The notes: generated by a model from the letters alone, not told the origin. A stretch of DNA of 64,000 nucleotides from Ornithinibacter sp. (GCA_029266735.1 JAQSWG010000010.1:1-64000), one strand, 5' to 3'. Shown: positions 25,090 through 38,525, counted from the stretch's first letter. Numbers and translations are program-made.

Positions 25090-26017
25090 GGTGCCGGTGG
25101 ACCCGGCCCGTGCCGAGGCGCCGCGAAACGCCGCCGAGCCGGTACCGCGGGCCAGTGACTTCCTCATCGTCACGGGAATGAGCGGGGCGGGCCGGTCGAC
25201 CGCGGCGAACGTCATCGAGGACCGTGGCTGGTACATCGTCGACAACCTGCCCCCGCAGCTGCTCTCACCGATGGCGGACCTCGCTGGCAAGGTGCGCGGG
25301 AGCGGCGTGACCGACCTGCGGATCGCAGCGGTCGTCGACGTGCGTGCCCGGGCGTTCCACTCCCACGTCCAGGCCGGGCTGGCGGCCCTGCGCGAGGCCG
25401 GCTGGCAGCCGCACCTCATCTTCCTCGACGCCACCGACGAGGCCCTCGTCCGCCGCTTCGAGAGCGTCCGCCGCCCGCACCCGCTCCAGGGGGAGGGCCG
25501 ACTGCTCGACGGCATCCAGGCGGAACGCGAGATGCTCCGAGACCTCCGTGCCGAGGCCCAGGTCGTCATCGACACCTCCGGGCTCAACGTCCACCAGCTC
25601 GGGCGCAAGCTCGCCCCGCTCCTGGGAGCCGAGGGCGGTCCGAGCCTCCGCCTGGCCCTGATGTCGTTCGGCTTCAAGTACGGCGTCCCCCTGGACGCCG
25701 ACTTCGTCTTCGACCTGCGCTTCCTCCCGAACCCGTTCTGGGTCCCCGAGCTGAAGCCCCTGACCGGGGCCGATGCCGCGGTCTCCGACTGGGTCCTGGG
25801 GCAGGACGGTGCCGGTGAGTTCGTCGACCGGGTCACCGACCTCATGGTCCCGGTGACGGACGGCTACCTGCGTGAGGGCCGGCGTTACGCGACCATCGCC
25901 ATCGGATGCACTGGCGGCAAGCACCGGTCGGTGGCGATCAGCCAGTCGCTCGCTGCTCGGCTCTCGACGGAGCGGGTCGCGACGTTCGTCGTGCACCGCG
26001 ACCTGGGGCGCGAGTGA
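25073..26017 (+). CDS. rapZ: RNase adapter / nucleotide-binding protein RapZ
   Basis: [50 protein letters not shown]. Confidence 0.96.
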   Translation: MTTEPEVPVDPARAEAPRNAAEPVPRASDFLIVTGMSGAGRSTAANVIEDRGWYIVDNLPPQLLSPMADLAGKVRGSGVTDLRIAAVVDVRARAFHSHVQAGLAALREAGWQPHLIFLDATDEALVRRFESVRRPHPLQGEGRLLDGIQAEREMLRDLRAEAQVVIDTSGLNVHQLGRKLAPLLGAEGGPSLRLALMSFGFKYGVPLDADFVFDLRFLPNPFWVPELKPLTGADAAVSDWVLGQDGAGEFVDRVTDLMVPVTDGYLREGRRYATIAIGCTGGKHRSVAISQSLAARLSTERVATFVVHRDLGRE

Positions 26018-26970
26018 CCGGCCCCGTCGTCGCCGCCCTCGGCGGCGGCCACGGCCTCGCCGCCACGTTGACCGCCTTGCGCTACGTCACCGACGAGATC
26101 ACGGCCATCGTCACCGTCGCCGACGACGGAGGGTCCAGCGGTCGGCTCCGGAACGAGTTCGGGGTGCTGCCGCCCGGGGATCTACGGATGGCCCTGGCGG
26201 CCCTGTGCAGCGAGAGCGAGTGGGGCCAGACCTGGCGTGACGTGCTCCAGCACCGCTTCGCCGGCGACGGGCCGCTGGGCGGGCACGCCTTGGGCAACCT
26301 CCTCATCATCGCCCTGTGGGAGCTGCACGAGGACCCCGTGGCGGGACTCGACCTCGTCGCCCGCCTCCTCCAGGCGCAGGGGCGGGTGCTGCCCATGGCG
26401 GCGGTGCCGCTGACCATCGAGGCCGAGGTCAGTGCCCTCGACGGCGCCGAGCCCGGAGCCGTGCGGGTCGTGCGGGGCCAGGCCGAGGTGGCGGTGACTC
26501 CCGGAACGGTGGAGTCGGTCCGGCTCCTGCCGGGGAACCCGCCGGCCTACCCCGAGTCGGTCGCCGCCATCCGGGGCGCGGACTGGGCCGTCCTCGGCCC
26601 GGGGTCGTGGTTCACCTCGGTGATGACCCACCTCCTCGTGCCGGAGGTGCGTGAGGCCCTCGAGGTCACCCGCGCCCGCCGCCTCCTCGTCCTCAACCTC
26701 GACCCGGGCACCGGTGAGACGGCCGGCTTCAGCGCCGAGAGGCACCTCGAGACCTTTGCGACCCTCGCGCCGCGGCTGCGGCTCGACGGCGTGCTCGTCG
26801 ACCCCGCGGTCGTCGAGGACGAGAGCCGCCTGGCGGAGCACTCGCGACGCCTCGGCGCCACCCTCCACGTGGCTCCCGTGGCCCGGCGCGACCGGCCGGG
26901 AGAGCACGACCCGCTGCGCTTCGCGGCTGCCCTCCGGGACATCATGAGCATCGGCCGTGGGGTCCGATGA
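26014..26970 (+). CDS. yvcK: YvcK/CofD-like gluconeogenesis factor
   Basis: [46 protein letters not shown] overlap with rapZ. Confidence 0.95.
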   Translation: MTGPVVAALGGGHGLAATLTALRYVTDEITAIVTVADDGGSSGRLRNEFGVLPPGDLRMALAALCSESEWGQTWRDVLQHRFAGDGPLGGHALGNLLIIALWELHEDPVAGLDLVARLLQAQGRVLPMAAVPLTIEAEVSALDGAEPGAVRVVRGQAEVAVTPGTVESVRLLPGNPPAYPESVAAIRGADWAVLGPGSWFTSVMTHLLVPEVREALEVTRARRLLVLNLDPGTGETAGFSAERHLETFATLAPRLRLDGVLVDPAVVEDESRLAEHSRRLGATLHVAPVARRDRPGEHDPLRFAAALRDIMSIGRGVR

Positions 26971-26990
26971 CGCGTGGCAGGATGACCGCC

Positions 26991-27971
26991 ATGGCGATGA
27001 CGGCGAAGGTGAAGGACGAACTGAGCCGGCACCAGGTCACCAAGCCGTGCTGCCGCAAGGCCGAGGTCGCCGCCACCCTGAGGTTCGCCGGCGGCCTGCA
27101 CATCATCGGTGGCCGCATCGTCGTCGAGGCCGAGCTCGACACGGCGAACGCCGCGCGTCGGCTGCGCCGTGAGCTCACGGAGGTCTACGGACACACCCCG
27201 GAGGTCCTCGTGCTCGCCGCCGGTGGCCTGCGCAAGGGCAGCCGTTACGTCGTCCGCGTCGTCCAGGACGGGGAGTCCCTGGCGCGGCAGACCGGCCTCA
27301 TCGACAGCCGTGGTCGCCCCGTGCGAGGACTGCCGCCGAAGGTCGTCAGCGGATCCGTCTGCGACGCGGAGGGCGCATGGCGCGGGGCCTTCCTCGCCCA
27401 CGGGTCGCTCACCGAGCCGGGCCGCTCGTCGGCGCTCGAGGTGACCTGCCCCGGCCCCGAGGCCGCGCTCGCCCTCGTCGGCGCAGCGCGCCGTCTGAAC
27501 ATCTCGGCCAAGGCTCGCGAGGTCCGCGGCGTCGACCGCGTCGTCATCCGTGACGGCGACGCCATCGGTGCGATGCTCACCCGGCTCGGGGCCCACGACG
27601 CCGTCCTCGCGTGGGAGGAGCGCCGCATCCGCCGTGAGGTCCGGGCGACGGCGAACCGTCTCGCGAACTTCGACGACGCCAACCTCCGCCGGTCTGCGCG
27701 GGCCGCCGTGGCTGCCGGCGCCCGCGTCGAGCGGGCCCTCGAGATCCTCGGGGACGACATTCCCGACCACCTCCGCGACGCGGGACAGCTGCGCCTCGAG
27801 CACAAGCAGGCCTCCCTCGAGGAGCTGGGTCAGCTCGCCTCCCCGCCGATGACCAAGGATGCCGTCGCCGGACGCATCCGCCGGCTCCTCGCCATGGCCG
27901 ACAAGCGAGCCGCGGACGACGGCATCCCGAACACCGAGGCCGTGCTCACGGCCGACATGCTGGACGGCTGA
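26991..27971 (+). CDS. whiA: DNA-binding protein WhiA
   Basis: [37 protein letters not shown]. Confidence 0.97.
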   Translation: MAMTAKVKDELSRHQVTKPCCRKAEVAATLRFAGGLHIIGGRIVVEAELDTANAARRLRRELTEVYGHTPEVLVLAAGGLRKGSRYVVRVVQDGESLARQTGLIDSRGRPVRGLPPKVVSGSVCDAEGAWRGAFLAHGSLTEPGRSSALEVTCPGPEAALALVGAARRLNISAKAREVRGVDRVVIRDGDAIGAMLTRLGAHDAVLAWEERRIRREVRATANRLANFDDANLRRSARAAVAAGARVERALEILGDDIPDHLRDAGQLRLEHKQASLEELGQLASPPMTKDAVAGRIRRLLAMADKRAADDGIPNTEAVLTADMLDG

Positions 27972-27981
27972 TCGCGGCGTA

Positions 27982-28006
27982 CCGGGGTCACCTGCCCACA
28001 CCCCGG
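27982..28006 (+). terminator. Weak terminator-like hairpin after whiA
   Basis: ccggggt (27982-27988) ... accccgg (28000-28006). Confidence 0.35.
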
Positions 28007-28087
28007 ACGGCGCTCGACCGCCATCGGCCCGGGTCTAGGGTTGGGAACGAATCCAAGGTGTCGCGGTCCCGCGGCACCCCCCGCTGA

Positions 28088-29110
<1,023 letters not shown>

Positions 29111-29128
29111 GCGCGGGCCGAGCCCACC

Positions 29129-30334
29129 ATGGCTGACCTCGCCTCGCTGGGCGACCTGCGCGGCAAGCGCGTCCTCGTCCGCTCCGACCTCAACGTCCCC
29201 CTCGACGGCACGACGATCACGGACGACGGCCGCATCCGGGCGTCGGTCCCGACGATCTCCGAGCTCGCCGCGGCGGGCGCGCGCGTCATCGTGTGTGCCC
29301 ACCTCGGCCGGCCGAAGGGAGCGCCGGAGGAGAGGTTCTCGCTGCGACCCGTCGCGGGCCGGCTCGGGGAGCTGCTGGGCCGCCCGGTGTCCTTCGCGAC
29401 CGACACGGTGGGCGAGAGTGCCCGGTCGGCCGTGGACGCGATGTCCGACGGTGACGTGGTGCTCCTCGAGAACCTGCGGTTCAACCCGGGCGAGACGGCC
29501 AAGACCGACGAGGAGCGGGCCGAGTTCGCCGACGCCCTGGCCGGGCTCGCCGACGCGTACGTCTCGGACGGGTTCGGGGTCGTCCACCGGAAGCAGGCGT
29601 CGGTCTACGACGTCGCGACGAGGCTCCCCGCAGCCATGGGCGGGCTCGTGCGCGCCGAGGTCGAGGTCCTCCAGCGGCTCACCGAGAAGCCCGAGAGTCC
29701 GTATGCCGTCGTCCTGGGCGGCGCGAAGGTCGCCGACAAGCTGGCGGTCATCGACAACCTCATGGGCACGGCGGACCGCCTCCTCATCGGCGGCGGGATG
29801 CTCTTCACCTTCCTCGCGGCCAAGGGTCACGAGATCGGGCGGAGCCTCTTCGACGCCGAGAGCGTCGAGGCGTGCCGGGGCTACCTCGAACGCGCCGACG
29901 AGAGCGGCGTCGAGATCATCCTGCCCGTCGACGTCGTCTGCGGCCGGGACTTCTCCGCGGACACCGAGGTGGTCACCGTCGACGCGGACGCCATCCCCGC
30001 CGACATGATCGGTCTGGACATCGGGCCCCGGTCGGCCGAGCTCTACGCGAGCGCGCTCGCCGACGCCCGGACCGTCTTCTGGAACGGCCCGATGGGGGCC
30101 TTCGAGATGGAGCCGTTCGCCGCAGGCACGCGGCGGATCGCGCAGGCACTCGTCGACGTCACCGCCGCGGGCGCGCTCACCGTCGTCGGCGGGGGTGACT
30201 CCGCCGCCGCGGTGAGGCAGCTGGGCTTCTCCGACGACCAGTTCGGCCACATCTCGACCGGTGGCGGTGCGTCACTGGAGTACCTCGAGGGCAAGGAGCT
30301 GCCCGGCATCGCCATCCTCACGAAGGAGCACTGA
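29129..30334 (+). CDS. pgk: Phosphoglycerate kinase
   Basis: [44 protein letters not shown]. Confidence 0.98.
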   Translation: MADLASLGDLRGKRVLVRSDLNVPLDGTTITDDGRIRASVPTISELAAAGARVIVCAHLGRPKGAPEERFSLRPVAGRLGELLGRPVSFATDTVGESARSAVDAMSDGDVVLLENLRFNPGETAKTDEERAEFADALAGLADAYVSDGFGVVHRKQASVYDVATRLPAAMGGLVRAEVEVLQRLTEKPESPYAVVLGGAKVADKLAVIDNLMGTADRLLIGGGMLFTFLAAKGHEIGRSLFDAESVEACRGYLERADESGVEIILPVDVVCGRDFSADTEVVTVDADAIPADMIGLDIGPRSAELYASALADARTVFWNGPMGAFEMEPFAAGTRRIAQALVDVTAAGALTVVGGGDSAAAVRQLGFSDDQFGHISTGGGASLEYLEGKELPGIAILTKEH

Positions 30335-30337
30335 CGC

Positions 30338-31135
30338 ATGGCCTCCGGCCGCACCCCCCTCCTGGCGGGCAACTGGAAGATGAACCTCGATCACCTCCAG
30401 GCCACCCATCTCGTGCAGAAGCTGGACTGGACCCTCAGGGACGGCAGGCACGACTTCGGCGCGGTCGAGGTGGCGGTGTTGCCGCCGTTCACCGACATCC
30501 GCAGCGTGCAGACCCTCATCGACGGTGACCGCCTCGAGCTCAGGCACGGCGCCCAGGACCTCTCCGTCCACGACTCCGGCGCCTACACCGGCGAGGTGAG
30601 CGGAGCCTTCCTCGCCAAGCTCGGCTGCAGCTACGTCGTGGTCGGCCACAGTGAGCGACGCGAGTACCACGCCGAGGACGACGACGTCGTCAACGCCAAG
30701 GTGAAGGCGGCCTACCGCCACGGGCTCACCCCGATCTTCTGCTGCGGTGAGGGCCTCGAGATCCGCCAGGCTGGCACCCATGTCGACCACGTGCTCGCCC
30801 AGGTGGAGGCGGGCCTCGACGGGGTGCCCGTCGACCAGGCCCGGACTCTCGTCGTCGCCTACGAACCCATCTGGGCCATCGGCACCGGCGAGGTGGCGAC
30901 CCCCGAGGACGCGCAGGAGGTGTGCGCGGCCATCCGGACCAAGCTCGCCGAGCTCTACACCGGAGACGTTGCCGACGGCATCCGCGTCCTGTACGGCGGC
31001 TCGGTGAAGTCCGGCAACGTCGCGGCCATCATGGCGAAGGAGGACGTCGACGGCGCTCTCGTCGGGGGGGCGTCGATCGACCCCGTCGAGTTCGCCGCGA
31101 TCTGCCGCTTCCGGGACCACCGCGGCACCACCTGA
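30338..31135 (+). CDS. tpiA: Triose-phosphate isomerase
   Basis: [49 protein letters not shown]. Confidence 0.98.
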   Translation: MASGRTPLLAGNWKMNLDHLQATHLVQKLDWTLRDGRHDFGAVEVAVLPPFTDIRSVQTLIDGDRLELRHGAQDLSVHDSGAYTGEVSGAFLAKLGCSYVVVGHSERREYHAEDDDVVNAKVKAAYRHGLTPIFCCGEGLEIRQAGTHVDHVLAQVEAGLDGVPVDQARTLVVAYEPIWAIGTGEVATPEDAQEVCAAIRTKLAELYTGDVADGIRVLYGGSVKSGNVAAIMAKEDVDGALVGGASIDPVEFAAICRFRDHRGTT

Positions 31136-31216
31136 CCCGACCCTGACCGGTGCTGCTCGCCCGAGCGGTTATCCTGTACCGGTTGTGCCCCCCAGACCCC
31201 GCACGAAGGATTGCCC

Positions 31217-31462
31217 GTGGACGCGGTTCGCATCGGCCTCCAGGTCCTCCTGGTCCTCGGTGGCCTGTTCCTGACCCTGCTCATCCTCCTCCACAAGGGC
31301 AAGGGCGGCGGGCTGTCGGACATGTTCGGTGGAGGCATGTCGAGCTCGCTCGGCGGGTCGTCCGTCGCCGAGCGCAACCTCGACCGCATCACCGTCGCCG
31401 TGGCGCTGGTCTGGTTCACCTGCGTCGTCGGTCTCGGCGTCCTCGAGCGGTTCGCGGCATAG
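31217..31462 (+). CDS. secG: Preprotein translocase subunit SecG
   Basis: VLLVLGGLFLTLLILLHKGKGGGLSDMFGGG. Confidence 0.95.
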   Translation: MDAVRIGLQVLLVLGGLFLTLLILLHKGKGGGLSDMFGGGMSSSLGGSSVAERNLDRITVAVALVWFTCVVGLGVLERFAA

Positions 31463-31474
31463 GGAGAACTGACA

Positions 31475-31825
31475 ATGGCTGGAGGAAACGCCATCCGTGG
31501 CTCGCGCGTCGGTGCAGGCCCCATGGGCGAGGCCGAGCGGGGGGAGGTCGCCCCACGCGTCCACGTCTCGTTCTGGTGCTCCAACGGGCACGAGACGAGG
31601 CCGAGCTTCTCGGAGGAGCCCGGCCTGACCATTCCCGACCAGTGGGACTGCCCGCGGTGTGGCTTCCCGGCCGGTCGTGACGAGGACAACCCGCCGGCGC
31701 CACCGAAGGTCGAGCCGTACAAGACCCACCTCGCGTACGTCAAGGAGCGCCGCTCCGACGAGGACGGTGAGGCCATCCTCGACGAGGCCCTGCAGACCCT
31801 CAGGGACCGCGGCCTCATCCAGTAG
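31475..31825 (+). CDS. rbpA: RNA polymerase-binding protein RbpA
   Basis: MAGGNAIRGSRVGAGPMGEAERGE..CSNGHETRPSF..IPDQWDCPRCGFPAG. Confidence 0.96.
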   Translation: MAGGNAIRGSRVGAGPMGEAERGEVAPRVHVSFWCSNGHETRPSFSEEPGLTIPDQWDCPRCGFPAGRDEDNPPAPPKVEPYKTHLAYVKERRSDEDGEAILDEALQTLRDRGLIQ

Positions 31826-31844
31826 GTCGGGCTGGTGGCGACGC

Positions 31845-32363
31845 TCAGCTGCGGCCGATTCGCGCGAGGTGTTCGGTCACCCCGGGAAGCCAGTCCCGCT
31901 CCCGGGCCATCCAGCGCACCGCGACGAGCATGCGGGTGACGACCGGCACGCCACGGCGCGGCGGCTCCACCGCGAGGTCAGTGCCGAACGGGTCGATGCA
32001 CACCACCCACCGGTAGCCGGCCACCGTGACGAGGTGGTCGCCCATCGCGGTTCCCAGCACGTCGATCACTGCCGACGCGTCCTCGCCCTCGTGCCGGTCC
32101 AGGGCCCGGTCGTATGCCGCTGCCACCGTCGCGAGGTCGCCGGGATCGATGCCATGGTCGGCATAGGCCTCGCGGACCGCGTCGAGCCGCGCCTGCTCAT
32201 CGACGGAGAGCGGGCGTACCCCGATCTCCTCCACGGGCTCGACGCCGCCATCGGGGGAGGCGCCGAGGGCGCCGTCAGGAGCGAGCGGCGAGTCGTCGGC
32301 GGCGGTGTTCGGGCCTCGCGCGTCGTCGTCGCCACGTCCACGGATCCGGTCGAGGAAGCCCAT
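31845..32363 (-). CDS. DUF3806-like protein
   Basis: MGFLDRIRGRGDDD..VDEQARLDAVREAYADHGIDPGDLATVAAAYDRALD..GYRWVVCIDPFGTDLAV. Confidence 0.65.
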   Translation of the reverse strand: MGFLDRIRGRGDDDARGPNTAADDSPLAPDGALGASPDGGVEPVEEIGVRPLSVDEQARLDAVREAYADHGIDPGDLATVAAAYDRALDRHEGEDASAVIDVLGTAMGDHLVTVAGYRWVVCIDPFGTDLAVEPPRRGVPVVTRMLVAVRWMARERDWLPGVTEHLARIGRS

Positions 32364-32370
32364 CTGCGCG

Positions 32371-33108
32371 TCAGCGCTCCAGGTGGGCCGCGGCGTCGGC
32401 GTCGACGAGCCAGAGGGTGCGTTCCTGCCCGTGGACGTGGGCGGCCGGCGTCGTCTCGAACGGCGCACCCGTGACGCCACGGCGAACCGCGTCGGCCTTG
32501 TCGGCGCCACTGACGAGGAACCAGACCTCGCGCGAGTGCTCGAGGCACTCCCTGGTGAGTGAGACGCGGTCCGGTGGGGGCTTCGGAGAGTCGTGGACGG
32601 CGACCGCGATGGCGTCCGCTGTGGCCGCTGCGGGGTGGTGCGGGAAGAGGGACGCCACGTGGCCGTCGGGGCCGACCCCGAGGACCATGACGTCGAAGAG
32701 GCTGCCTTGCCCGTGCTCCCGAAGGGCAGCTGCATACGCCTCGGCACTCGCCTCGGCCGAGGTGCTCGCGTCGGGGCCGGGCACGCGGTGCACGTGGGAG
32801 GGCTCGAGGCCGAGAGTGTCGAGACCGGCGTCGCCGTTCTGGGTGTCGTTGCGGTCGGGGTCGCCGGCCGGGAGATAGCGCTCGTCCCCCCACCACACGT
32901 GCACTCGTGACCAGTCGACCGCTCCCCGTGCGGGAACCCGCGTGATCGACGTGACGATGTGGGACCCCATGGAGCCACCGGTCAGCGATACGTGGGCCAC
33001 GCCGCGCGCCGACTGCGCGTCGACGAGCGCGACGACGAGCCGGGCCGCAACCGCGTCGGCGAGCGACTCCTGGTCCCGGTGCACGACGACCGTGGTGGGC
33101 GCGGTCAT
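32371..33108 (-). CDS. pgl: 6-phosphogluconolactonase
   Basis: VHVWWGDERYLPAGDPDRNDTQ; MVLGVGPDGHVASLFP. Confidence 0.95.
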   Translation of the reverse strand: MTAPTTVVVHRDQESLADAVAARLVVALVDAQSARGVAHVSLTGGSMGSHIVTSITRVPARGAVDWSRVHVWWGDERYLPAGDPDRNDTQNGDAGLDTLGLEPSHVHRVPGPDASTSAEASAEAYAAALREHGQGSLFDVMVLGVGPDGHVASLFPHHPAAATADAIAVAVHDSPKPPPDRVSLTRECLEHSREVWFLVSGADKADAVRRGVTGAPFETTPAAHVHGQERTLWLVDADAAAHLER

Positions 33109-34253
33109 CCTTGACGCTCCTTGGCCTCGCTGAGCCTCCGTGCGGACGCCTCCTTGACCTGTGCGGCGTCGTCCGCCTTCGGGGGCATGGGCATGGCCTC
33201 CACCATGGCACTGCTGCCACTGGCTCGGGCCGCCCTGCGCAGCCGCCGGGCCGTCCGTTCGGACTCGGCCACCGACGGTGCTCGGCCGGCGCGGATGGCC
33301 TGGCTCGCCGACAGCTTCGAGATGCTGACCTTCTTGAGGCCGACGGTGAGCGCCTCCTCGTAGACCTCGTCGGGGTCGAGCCGACGCAGCTCGTCCGCGA
33401 GGCACTCGGCGTCGCTGCGGTGGGCGAGCGCGATGGTGCGCACCGGGTGGCCGGGCTGGGTGAGCGTCGCAGTGTTGCCGTCGTGGGGCCGGACGAGGTC
33501 GACCGTGCCACTGGACCGCTCCAGCCGGACCGAGATGATGCCGCTGCGGTTGCGAGATCGGGCGAGGGACACCGGGCAGCGCAGCCGGGCGGCCAGCCAC
33601 CCGGCGAGCAGCTCGCCCGACGGGGAGTCCTGCGCGGCGACGACGGTCGCCGCCGTGACCGGCTCGTACGGGGGCTGGTCGAGTGCCGCGGCGAGCAACC
33701 CGCGCCACAGCGTCACCCGGGACCAGGCGAGGTCGGTGTCGCCGTTGGCATACCCCTCCGCGAGCCGGCGGAGCACGGTGCGGTGCGCCGTGGGCGACCG
33801 CGCCGCGTCGGTGACCCTGCGCTGCGCCATGACGCCGATGGGGTCCTCCGACGGCGTCCTCGGTCCCTCGACGGGCCACCACGCGACGATGGGGGAGTCG
33901 GCGAGCAGGAGGGGGGTGACGACGGCACGGCCGTGCGAGGCCAAGGCACCGCAGAGCCGCAGGACGACCACCTCCGACGCACCTGCGTCACCGCCGACCC
34001 GGATCTGGCCGTCCAGCCGTGCCGCCCCCCTCTTGCTGCCGAGGACGACGACGAGGATGCGGCTCGGGTGCTGGCGCGTCGCGGTGTTCGCGACGTCGAT
34101 CGCGGCCTCGGCGTCCTCGTCGTCGACGACGACGATGAGGGTGAGCACGCGGGAGAGCGCCATCGAGCCCGTCTCGGAGCGGAGGCGCACGAGGCGGGCC
34201 GAGACGGCGGCGGTGGTCGTGCTCGGCAGGTCGACGATCACGGCAGCCTCCAC
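33105..34253 (-). CDS. opcA: Glucose-6-phosphate dehydrogenase assembly protein OpcA
   Basis: VIVDLPSTTTAAVSARLVRLRSETGSMALSRVLTLIVV; PLLLADSPIVAWWPVEGP. Confidence 0.93.
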   Translation of the reverse strand: MEAAVIVDLPSTTTAAVSARLVRLRSETGSMALSRVLTLIVVVDDEDAEAAIDVANTATRQHPSRILVVVLGSKRGAARLDGQIRVGGDAGASEVVVLRLCGALASHGRAVVTPLLLADSPIVAWWPVEGPRTPSEDPIGVMAQRRVTDAARSPTAHRTVLRRLAEGYANGDTDLAWSRVTLWRGLLAAALDQPPYEPVTAATVVAAQDSPSGELLAGWLAARLRCPVSLARSRNRSGIISVRLERSSGTVDLVRPHDGNTATLTQPGHPVRTIALAHRSDAECLADELRRLDPDEVYEEALTVGLKKVSISKLSASQAIRAGRAPSVAESERTARRLRRAARASGSSAMVEAMPMPPKADDAAQVKEASARRLSEAKERQG

Positions 34254-35782
34254 TCACGCCCGTCGCGGCGCATGAGGTCGTCGGCTCCCGAGGGCCCCCA
34301 TCCACCGGAGGGGTACTGCTCCGGAGCTGCACCCTTCCTCTCCCAGAACCGCTCGATCGGGTCGAGGATCTCCCAGGACAGCTCGACCTCCTCATGGCGG
34401 GGGAAGAGCGGCGGCTCCCCGAGGAGCACGTCGAGGATGAGGCGCTCGTAGGCCTCGGGCGAGGACTCCGTGAACGAGCGGCCGTAGCCGAAGTCCATCG
34501 TCACGTCACGGACCTCCATCTGCGCCCCGGGCACCTTGGCACCGAAACGCAGCGTGACCCCCTCGTCGGGCTGGACGCGGATGACGACGGCGTTCTGCCC
34601 CAGCTCCTCGGTGGCGGTGTGCGCGAAGGGCAGGTGCGGTGCGCGCTTGAAGACGACGGCGATCTCGGTGACCCGCTTCCCGAGCCGCTTCCCAGTGCGC
34701 AGGTAGAAGGGGACCCCGGCCCAGCGGCGGGTGTCGAGGTCGAGGCGCACGGCGGCATACGTCTCGGTCCTCGAGTCCTCGGCGACGCCCTGCTCCTGCA
34801 GGTAGCCGAGGACCTCCTCACCGCCCTGCCACCCCGCGGCGTACTGTCCGCGGGCCGTGCACCGCGCGAGGTCGTCGGGCACGCGGACCGCCGAGAGGAC
34901 CTTCTCCTTCTCCAGGCGCAGCCCCTCGGCCCCGAACGACACGGGCTCTTCCATCGCGGTGAGGGCGAGCAGCTGGAGGAGGTGGTTCTGGATGACGTCC
35001 CGGGCCGCGCCTATGCCGTCGTAGTAGCCGGCGCGACCGCCGATGCCGATGTCCTCGGCCATCGTGATCTGCACGTGGTCGACGAAGTTGGCGTTCCACA
35101 CCGGCTCGAACATCTGGTTGGCGAAGCGCAGGGCGAGGAGGTTCTGGACCGTCTCCTTGCCGAGGTAGTGGTCGATCCGGAACACCGCGTCCGCGGGGAA
35201 GACCTTCTCGACGATCGCGTTGAGCTCCCGGGCGGAGGCGAGGTCGTGGCCGAACGGCTTCTCGATGACGACCCGGCGCCAGGAGCCGTCCGCGGGCGTC
35301 GAGAGCCCCGACCGTTCGAGCTGCTCGCAGACCGTCGCGAAGAACGACGGGGGGATGGAGAGGTAGAACGCGTGGTTGCCACCGGTGCCGCGCTGCTCGT
35401 CGAGCTCGCGGACCGTCGCGGCGAGGAGGTCGAACGCCGGCTCGTCGTCGAAGCTCCCCGGAACGAAGCGGATGCCCTCCGCCAGGGAGCGCCACACCTC
35501 CTCGCGGAACGCCGTCCGGGCGCGCTCCCGCACCGACTGGTAGACGATCTTGCCGAAGTCCTGGTCGGCCCAGTCCCGCCGGGCGAAGCCGATGAGCGAG
35601 AACCCCGGCGGGAGGAGCCCGCGGTTGGCGAGGTCGTAGATGGCCGGCAAGAGCTTCTTGCGAGCCAGGTCGCCCGTGACACCGAAGAGCACCAGGGAGC
35701 ACGGGCCCGCGATCCGCGGGAGCCGCTTGTCCCGGTGGTCCCGCAGCGGGTTGGACCCCGCGGCCACCTTGGCCGGGCTCAC
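34238..35782 (-). CDS. zwf: Glucose-6-phosphate 1-dehydrogenase
   Basis: SLVLFGVTGDLARKKLLPAIYDLANRGLLPPGFSLIGFARRDW; RIDHYLGKETVQNLLALRFAN. Confidence 0.97.
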   Translation of the reverse strand: MSPAKVAAGSNPLRDHRDKRLPRIAGPCSLVLFGVTGDLARKKLLPAIYDLANRGLLPPGFSLIGFARRDWADQDFGKIVYQSVRERARTAFREEVWRSLAEGIRFVPGSFDDEPAFDLLAATVRELDEQRGTGGNHAFYLSIPPSFFATVCEQLERSGLSTPADGSWRRVVIEKPFGHDLASARELNAIVEKVFPADAVFRIDHYLGKETVQNLLALRFANQMFEPVWNANFVDHVQITMAEDIGIGGRAGYYDGIGAARDVIQNHLLQLLALTAMEEPVSFGAEGLRLEKEKVLSAVRVPDDLARCTARGQYAAGWQGGEEVLGYLQEQGVAEDSRTETYAAVRLDLDTRRWAGVPFYLRTGKRLGKRVTEIAVVFKRAPHLPFAHTATEELGQNAVVIRVQPDEGVTLRFGAKVPGAQMEVRDVTMDFGYGRSFTESSPEAYERLILDVLLGEPPLFPRHEEVELSWEILDPIERFWERKGAAPEQYPSGGWGPSGADDLMRRDGREWRLP

Positions 35783-37416
35783 GCTCGACCCCGGCCGAGG
35801 GCGGCGCGCACCCGGCGAATGCCCTCCTCGTGGTCGGTGAGGTGCAACCGCAGCACCGGACGGCCGTGCTCCGCCAGGACCGTCGCGTCCCCACCGGCCT
35901 GCGCCGCGATGAACTCCCCGAAGGTGAAGCTCCGTCCCGGGACGTCGAGGTCCTGCGTCGGCGTCGCCGTGATCTGCACGTACACACCCGTCGGTGGCCC
36001 GCCCTTGTGGTACTGCCCGGTGGAGTGGAGGAAGCGGGGACCCCAGCCGAAGGTGGCGGGGCGACCGGTGCGGTCGAAGAGGTCACGGGCGACGTGCTCG
36101 AGGTCGGCCTCGGCCTCCCGGTCCAGGTACGCCATGACCGCGATGTACCCGCGACCGCGGTCGAGCTGCCCGAGGAGGGCGTCCACCGCTGCGTCGACGG
36201 TGCCCGCGCGACCGAGCCAGTCACCACCGAGGGCACGGACCTCGACCGGACCGTCGGTGAAGGCCGGGTCCTCACCCGCGCCGATTCCCGCGTCGAGCAG
36301 CTCGCGGGCCGCCGCCTTGGCGCTCTCGACGTCGGGCTGGTCGAACGGGTTGATGCCGAGCAGGCGCCCGGCCACCGCGGTGGCGGCCTCCCAGAGCATG
36401 AACTGCGCCCCGAGCGGACCGGCGACGGTGACCACGGAGGCCGCGGTGTCCGCCGGGATGTCGTCGAGGTCGGCGTCGTCAGCGTCGCCGGAGGCGAGGA
36501 GCCGCACCACGGTGCCGTCGTCGTAGAGGTGGGCCGGTGCGTTGCCGACGGCGACGACGGGCAGGATGCCGGTGCCGTCCTTGCCGGTGGACTCGGCGAT
36601 GAGCTGCTCGGCCCAGGCGCCGAACCCGACGTTCTCGGTGCCCGAGTCCACGAGGACGAGCTTGTCGCGCAGCGGCTCCGTCCCGGCCATCGCCGCGCCG
36701 AGGCGGAGGGCGGGGTTGGCCTCGTCGTCCTCCGCGAGGAGGTCGACGACGGCTTCGGCGTCGTCGAGCAGGGCCTCGATGTCGGCACCGGCCAGGCAGC
36801 TGGGTACGAGGCCGAACGCCGTGAGCGCCGAGTACCGGCCGCCGACGTCGGGGTCGGCGTTGACGACGCGGAAACCCGACGACCTCGCCTCCCGGTCCAG
36901 CGGGCTGCCCGGGTCCGTGACGACGACGATGCGGGTCGTGGGGTCGATCCCCGCATCGCGGAAGGCCTGCTCGAAGGCCCGCCGCTGGCTGTCCGTCTCG
37001 ACGGTCGAGCCGGACTTGCTCGACACCACGACGACGGTGCGGTCGAGGTGCGTCAGGGCTCCACGCACGACGTCCGGGTCGGAGGAGTCGAGGACGACGA
37101 TGGGCACGCCGGCCGTCGCACAGATCACCTCAGGTGCGAGCGACGACCCACCCATGCCGCACAGGACGACGCGGTCGTACCCCGTCTGCGCGAGCTCACC
37201 GCGCAGCGCCGCGACCTCGCCCACGAGGGGGCGGGATCCCTGAGGCAGGCCGGTCCACGCGAGGCGCTTGGCGGCCTCCTCCTCGGCGGCCTCGCCCCAC
37301 AGGGTCGGGTCGCGGGCGAACAGCCGGCTCGCGACGCGGTCGGTGACCAGCGTCGGCACGTGCGCGGACACGGCATCCGCGGCCCCACCCGTGGCGACGA
37401 CGTCGAGCGAGGTCAC
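35779..37416 (-). CDS. pgi: Glucose-6-phosphate isomerase
   Basis: [40 protein letters not shown] overlap with tal stop. Confidence 0.93.
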   Translation of the reverse strand: MTSLDVVATGGAADAVSAHVPTLVTDRVASRLFARDPTLWGEAAEEEAAKRLAWTGLPQGSRPLVGEVAALRGELAQTGYDRVVLCGMGGSSLAPEVICATAGVPIVVLDSSDPDVVRGALTHLDRTVVVVSSKSGSTVETDSQRRAFEQAFRDAGIDPTTRIVVVTDPGSPLDREARSSGFRVVNADPDVGGRYSALTAFGLVPSCLAGADIEALLDDAEAVVDLLAEDDEANPALRLGAAMAGTEPLRDKLVLVDSGTENVGFGAWAEQLIAESTGKDGTGILPVVAVGNAPAHLYDDGTVVRLLASGDADDADLDDIPADTAASVVTVAGPLGAQFMLWEAATAVAGRLLGINPFDQPDVESAKAAARELLDAGIGAGEDPAFTDGPVEVRALGGDWLGRAGTVDAAVDALLGQLDRGRGYIAVMAYLDREAEADLEHVARDLFDRTGRPATFGWGPRFLHSTGQYHKGGPPTGVYVQITATPTQDLDVPGRSFTFGEFIAAQAGGDATVLAEHGRPVLRLHLTDHEEGIRRVRAALGRGRA

Positions 37417-38525
37417 GCGGTCGCCTTCTCGAGCTCCCGACTGACCCCGTCCAGCAGCTCCCCCCACGACTTCGCGAACTTGTCGACACCCTCGCGTTCG
37501 AGCTGCGCGGTGACCTCGGAGTAGGAGATCCCGAGGCGCTCCAGGCTGTCCAGGACCTCGGCGGCCTCGGCGTAGTACGGCGTGACCCTGTCGCCGGTGA
37601 TCTCGGCGTGGTCCGCCGCGGCGTCGAGCGTCTTCTCGGGCATGGTGTTGACGGTGCCGGGCGCCACGAGCTCGGTGACGTACATCGTGTCGGGGTAGGC
37701 GGGGTCCTTGACACCGGTCGAGGCCCACAGCGGACGCTGCGGGTTGGCGCCGGCGTCCGCGAGCGACTGCCACCGCGGCGTGCCGAAGACCTCCTCGTAC
37801 GCCTGGTAGGCCAGCCGGGCATTCGCGATCCCGGCTTTGCCGCGCAACGCCTTGGCCTCGTCGGTGCCGATCTCGTCGAGCCGCTTGTCGACCTCGGTGT
37901 CGACCCGCGAGACGAAGAACGAGGCGACCGAGTGGAGACCGCTGAGGTCGGCGTCGCCCTCACGGGCCTGCTCGAGCCCGGACAGGAACGCGTTCATCAC
38001 CGCCCGGTAGCGGTCGAGCGCGAAGATGAGCGTCACGTTGACGGAGATGCCCGAGCCCATGACCTGGGTGATGGCCGGCAGGCCCTCCACCGTCGCGGGG
38101 ATCTTGATGAGCACGTTCGGCCGGTCGACGGCGGCCGCCAGGGACCGTGCCTCTTCGACCGTGCCGGCGGTGTCGTGCGCGAGCCGCGGGTCCACCTCGA
38201 TCGACACCCTCCCGTCGCGGCCTGCCGTCGCCTGGTACACCGGGAGGAAGACGTCGCAGGCGTCCCTGACGTCCTGCGTCGTGAGGGCGAAGACGGCCTC
38301 GTCGACGCTTCGGCCGGAGTCCGCGAGCTCGCGCACCTGGGTGTCGTACGCGTGACCCTCCGACAGCGCCGCCTGGAAGATCGACGGGTTCGTCGTGACA
38401 CCGACGACGCCCTTGTCGTCGATGAGCTTCTGCAGGCCGCCCGAGGTGAGGCGCTCCCGGGAGAGGTCGTCGAGCCAGATGGAGACGCCGTTCGCGGCGA
38501 GGTCCTGGAGTGCGGTGCTGGTCAT
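37413..38525 (-). CDS. tal: Transaldolase
   Basis: [42 protein letters not shown]. Confidence 0.97.
   Translation of the reverse strand: MTSTALQDLAANGVSIWLDDLSRERLTSGGLQKLIDDKGVVGVTTNPSIFQAALSEGHAYDTQVRELADSGRSVDEAVFALTTQDVRDACDVFLPVYQATAGRDGRVSIEVDPRLAHDTAGTVEEARSLAAAVDRPNVLIKIPATVEGLPAITQVMGSGISVNVTLIFALDRYRAVMNAFLSGLEQAREGDADLSGLHSVASFFVSRVDTEVDKRLDEIGTDEAKALRGKAGIANARLAYQAYEEVFGTPRWQSLADAGANPQRPLWASTGVKDPAYPDTMYVTELVAPGTVNTMPEKTLDAAADHAEITGDRVTPYYAEAAEVLDSLERLGISYSEVTAQLEREGVDKFAKSWGELLDGVSRELEKATA

Noticed and set aside
22954-25845. 963-aa minus ORF opposite uvrC and rapZ
   Set aside because: Spurious antisense ORF of the high-GC frame; both sense genes are strongly supported.
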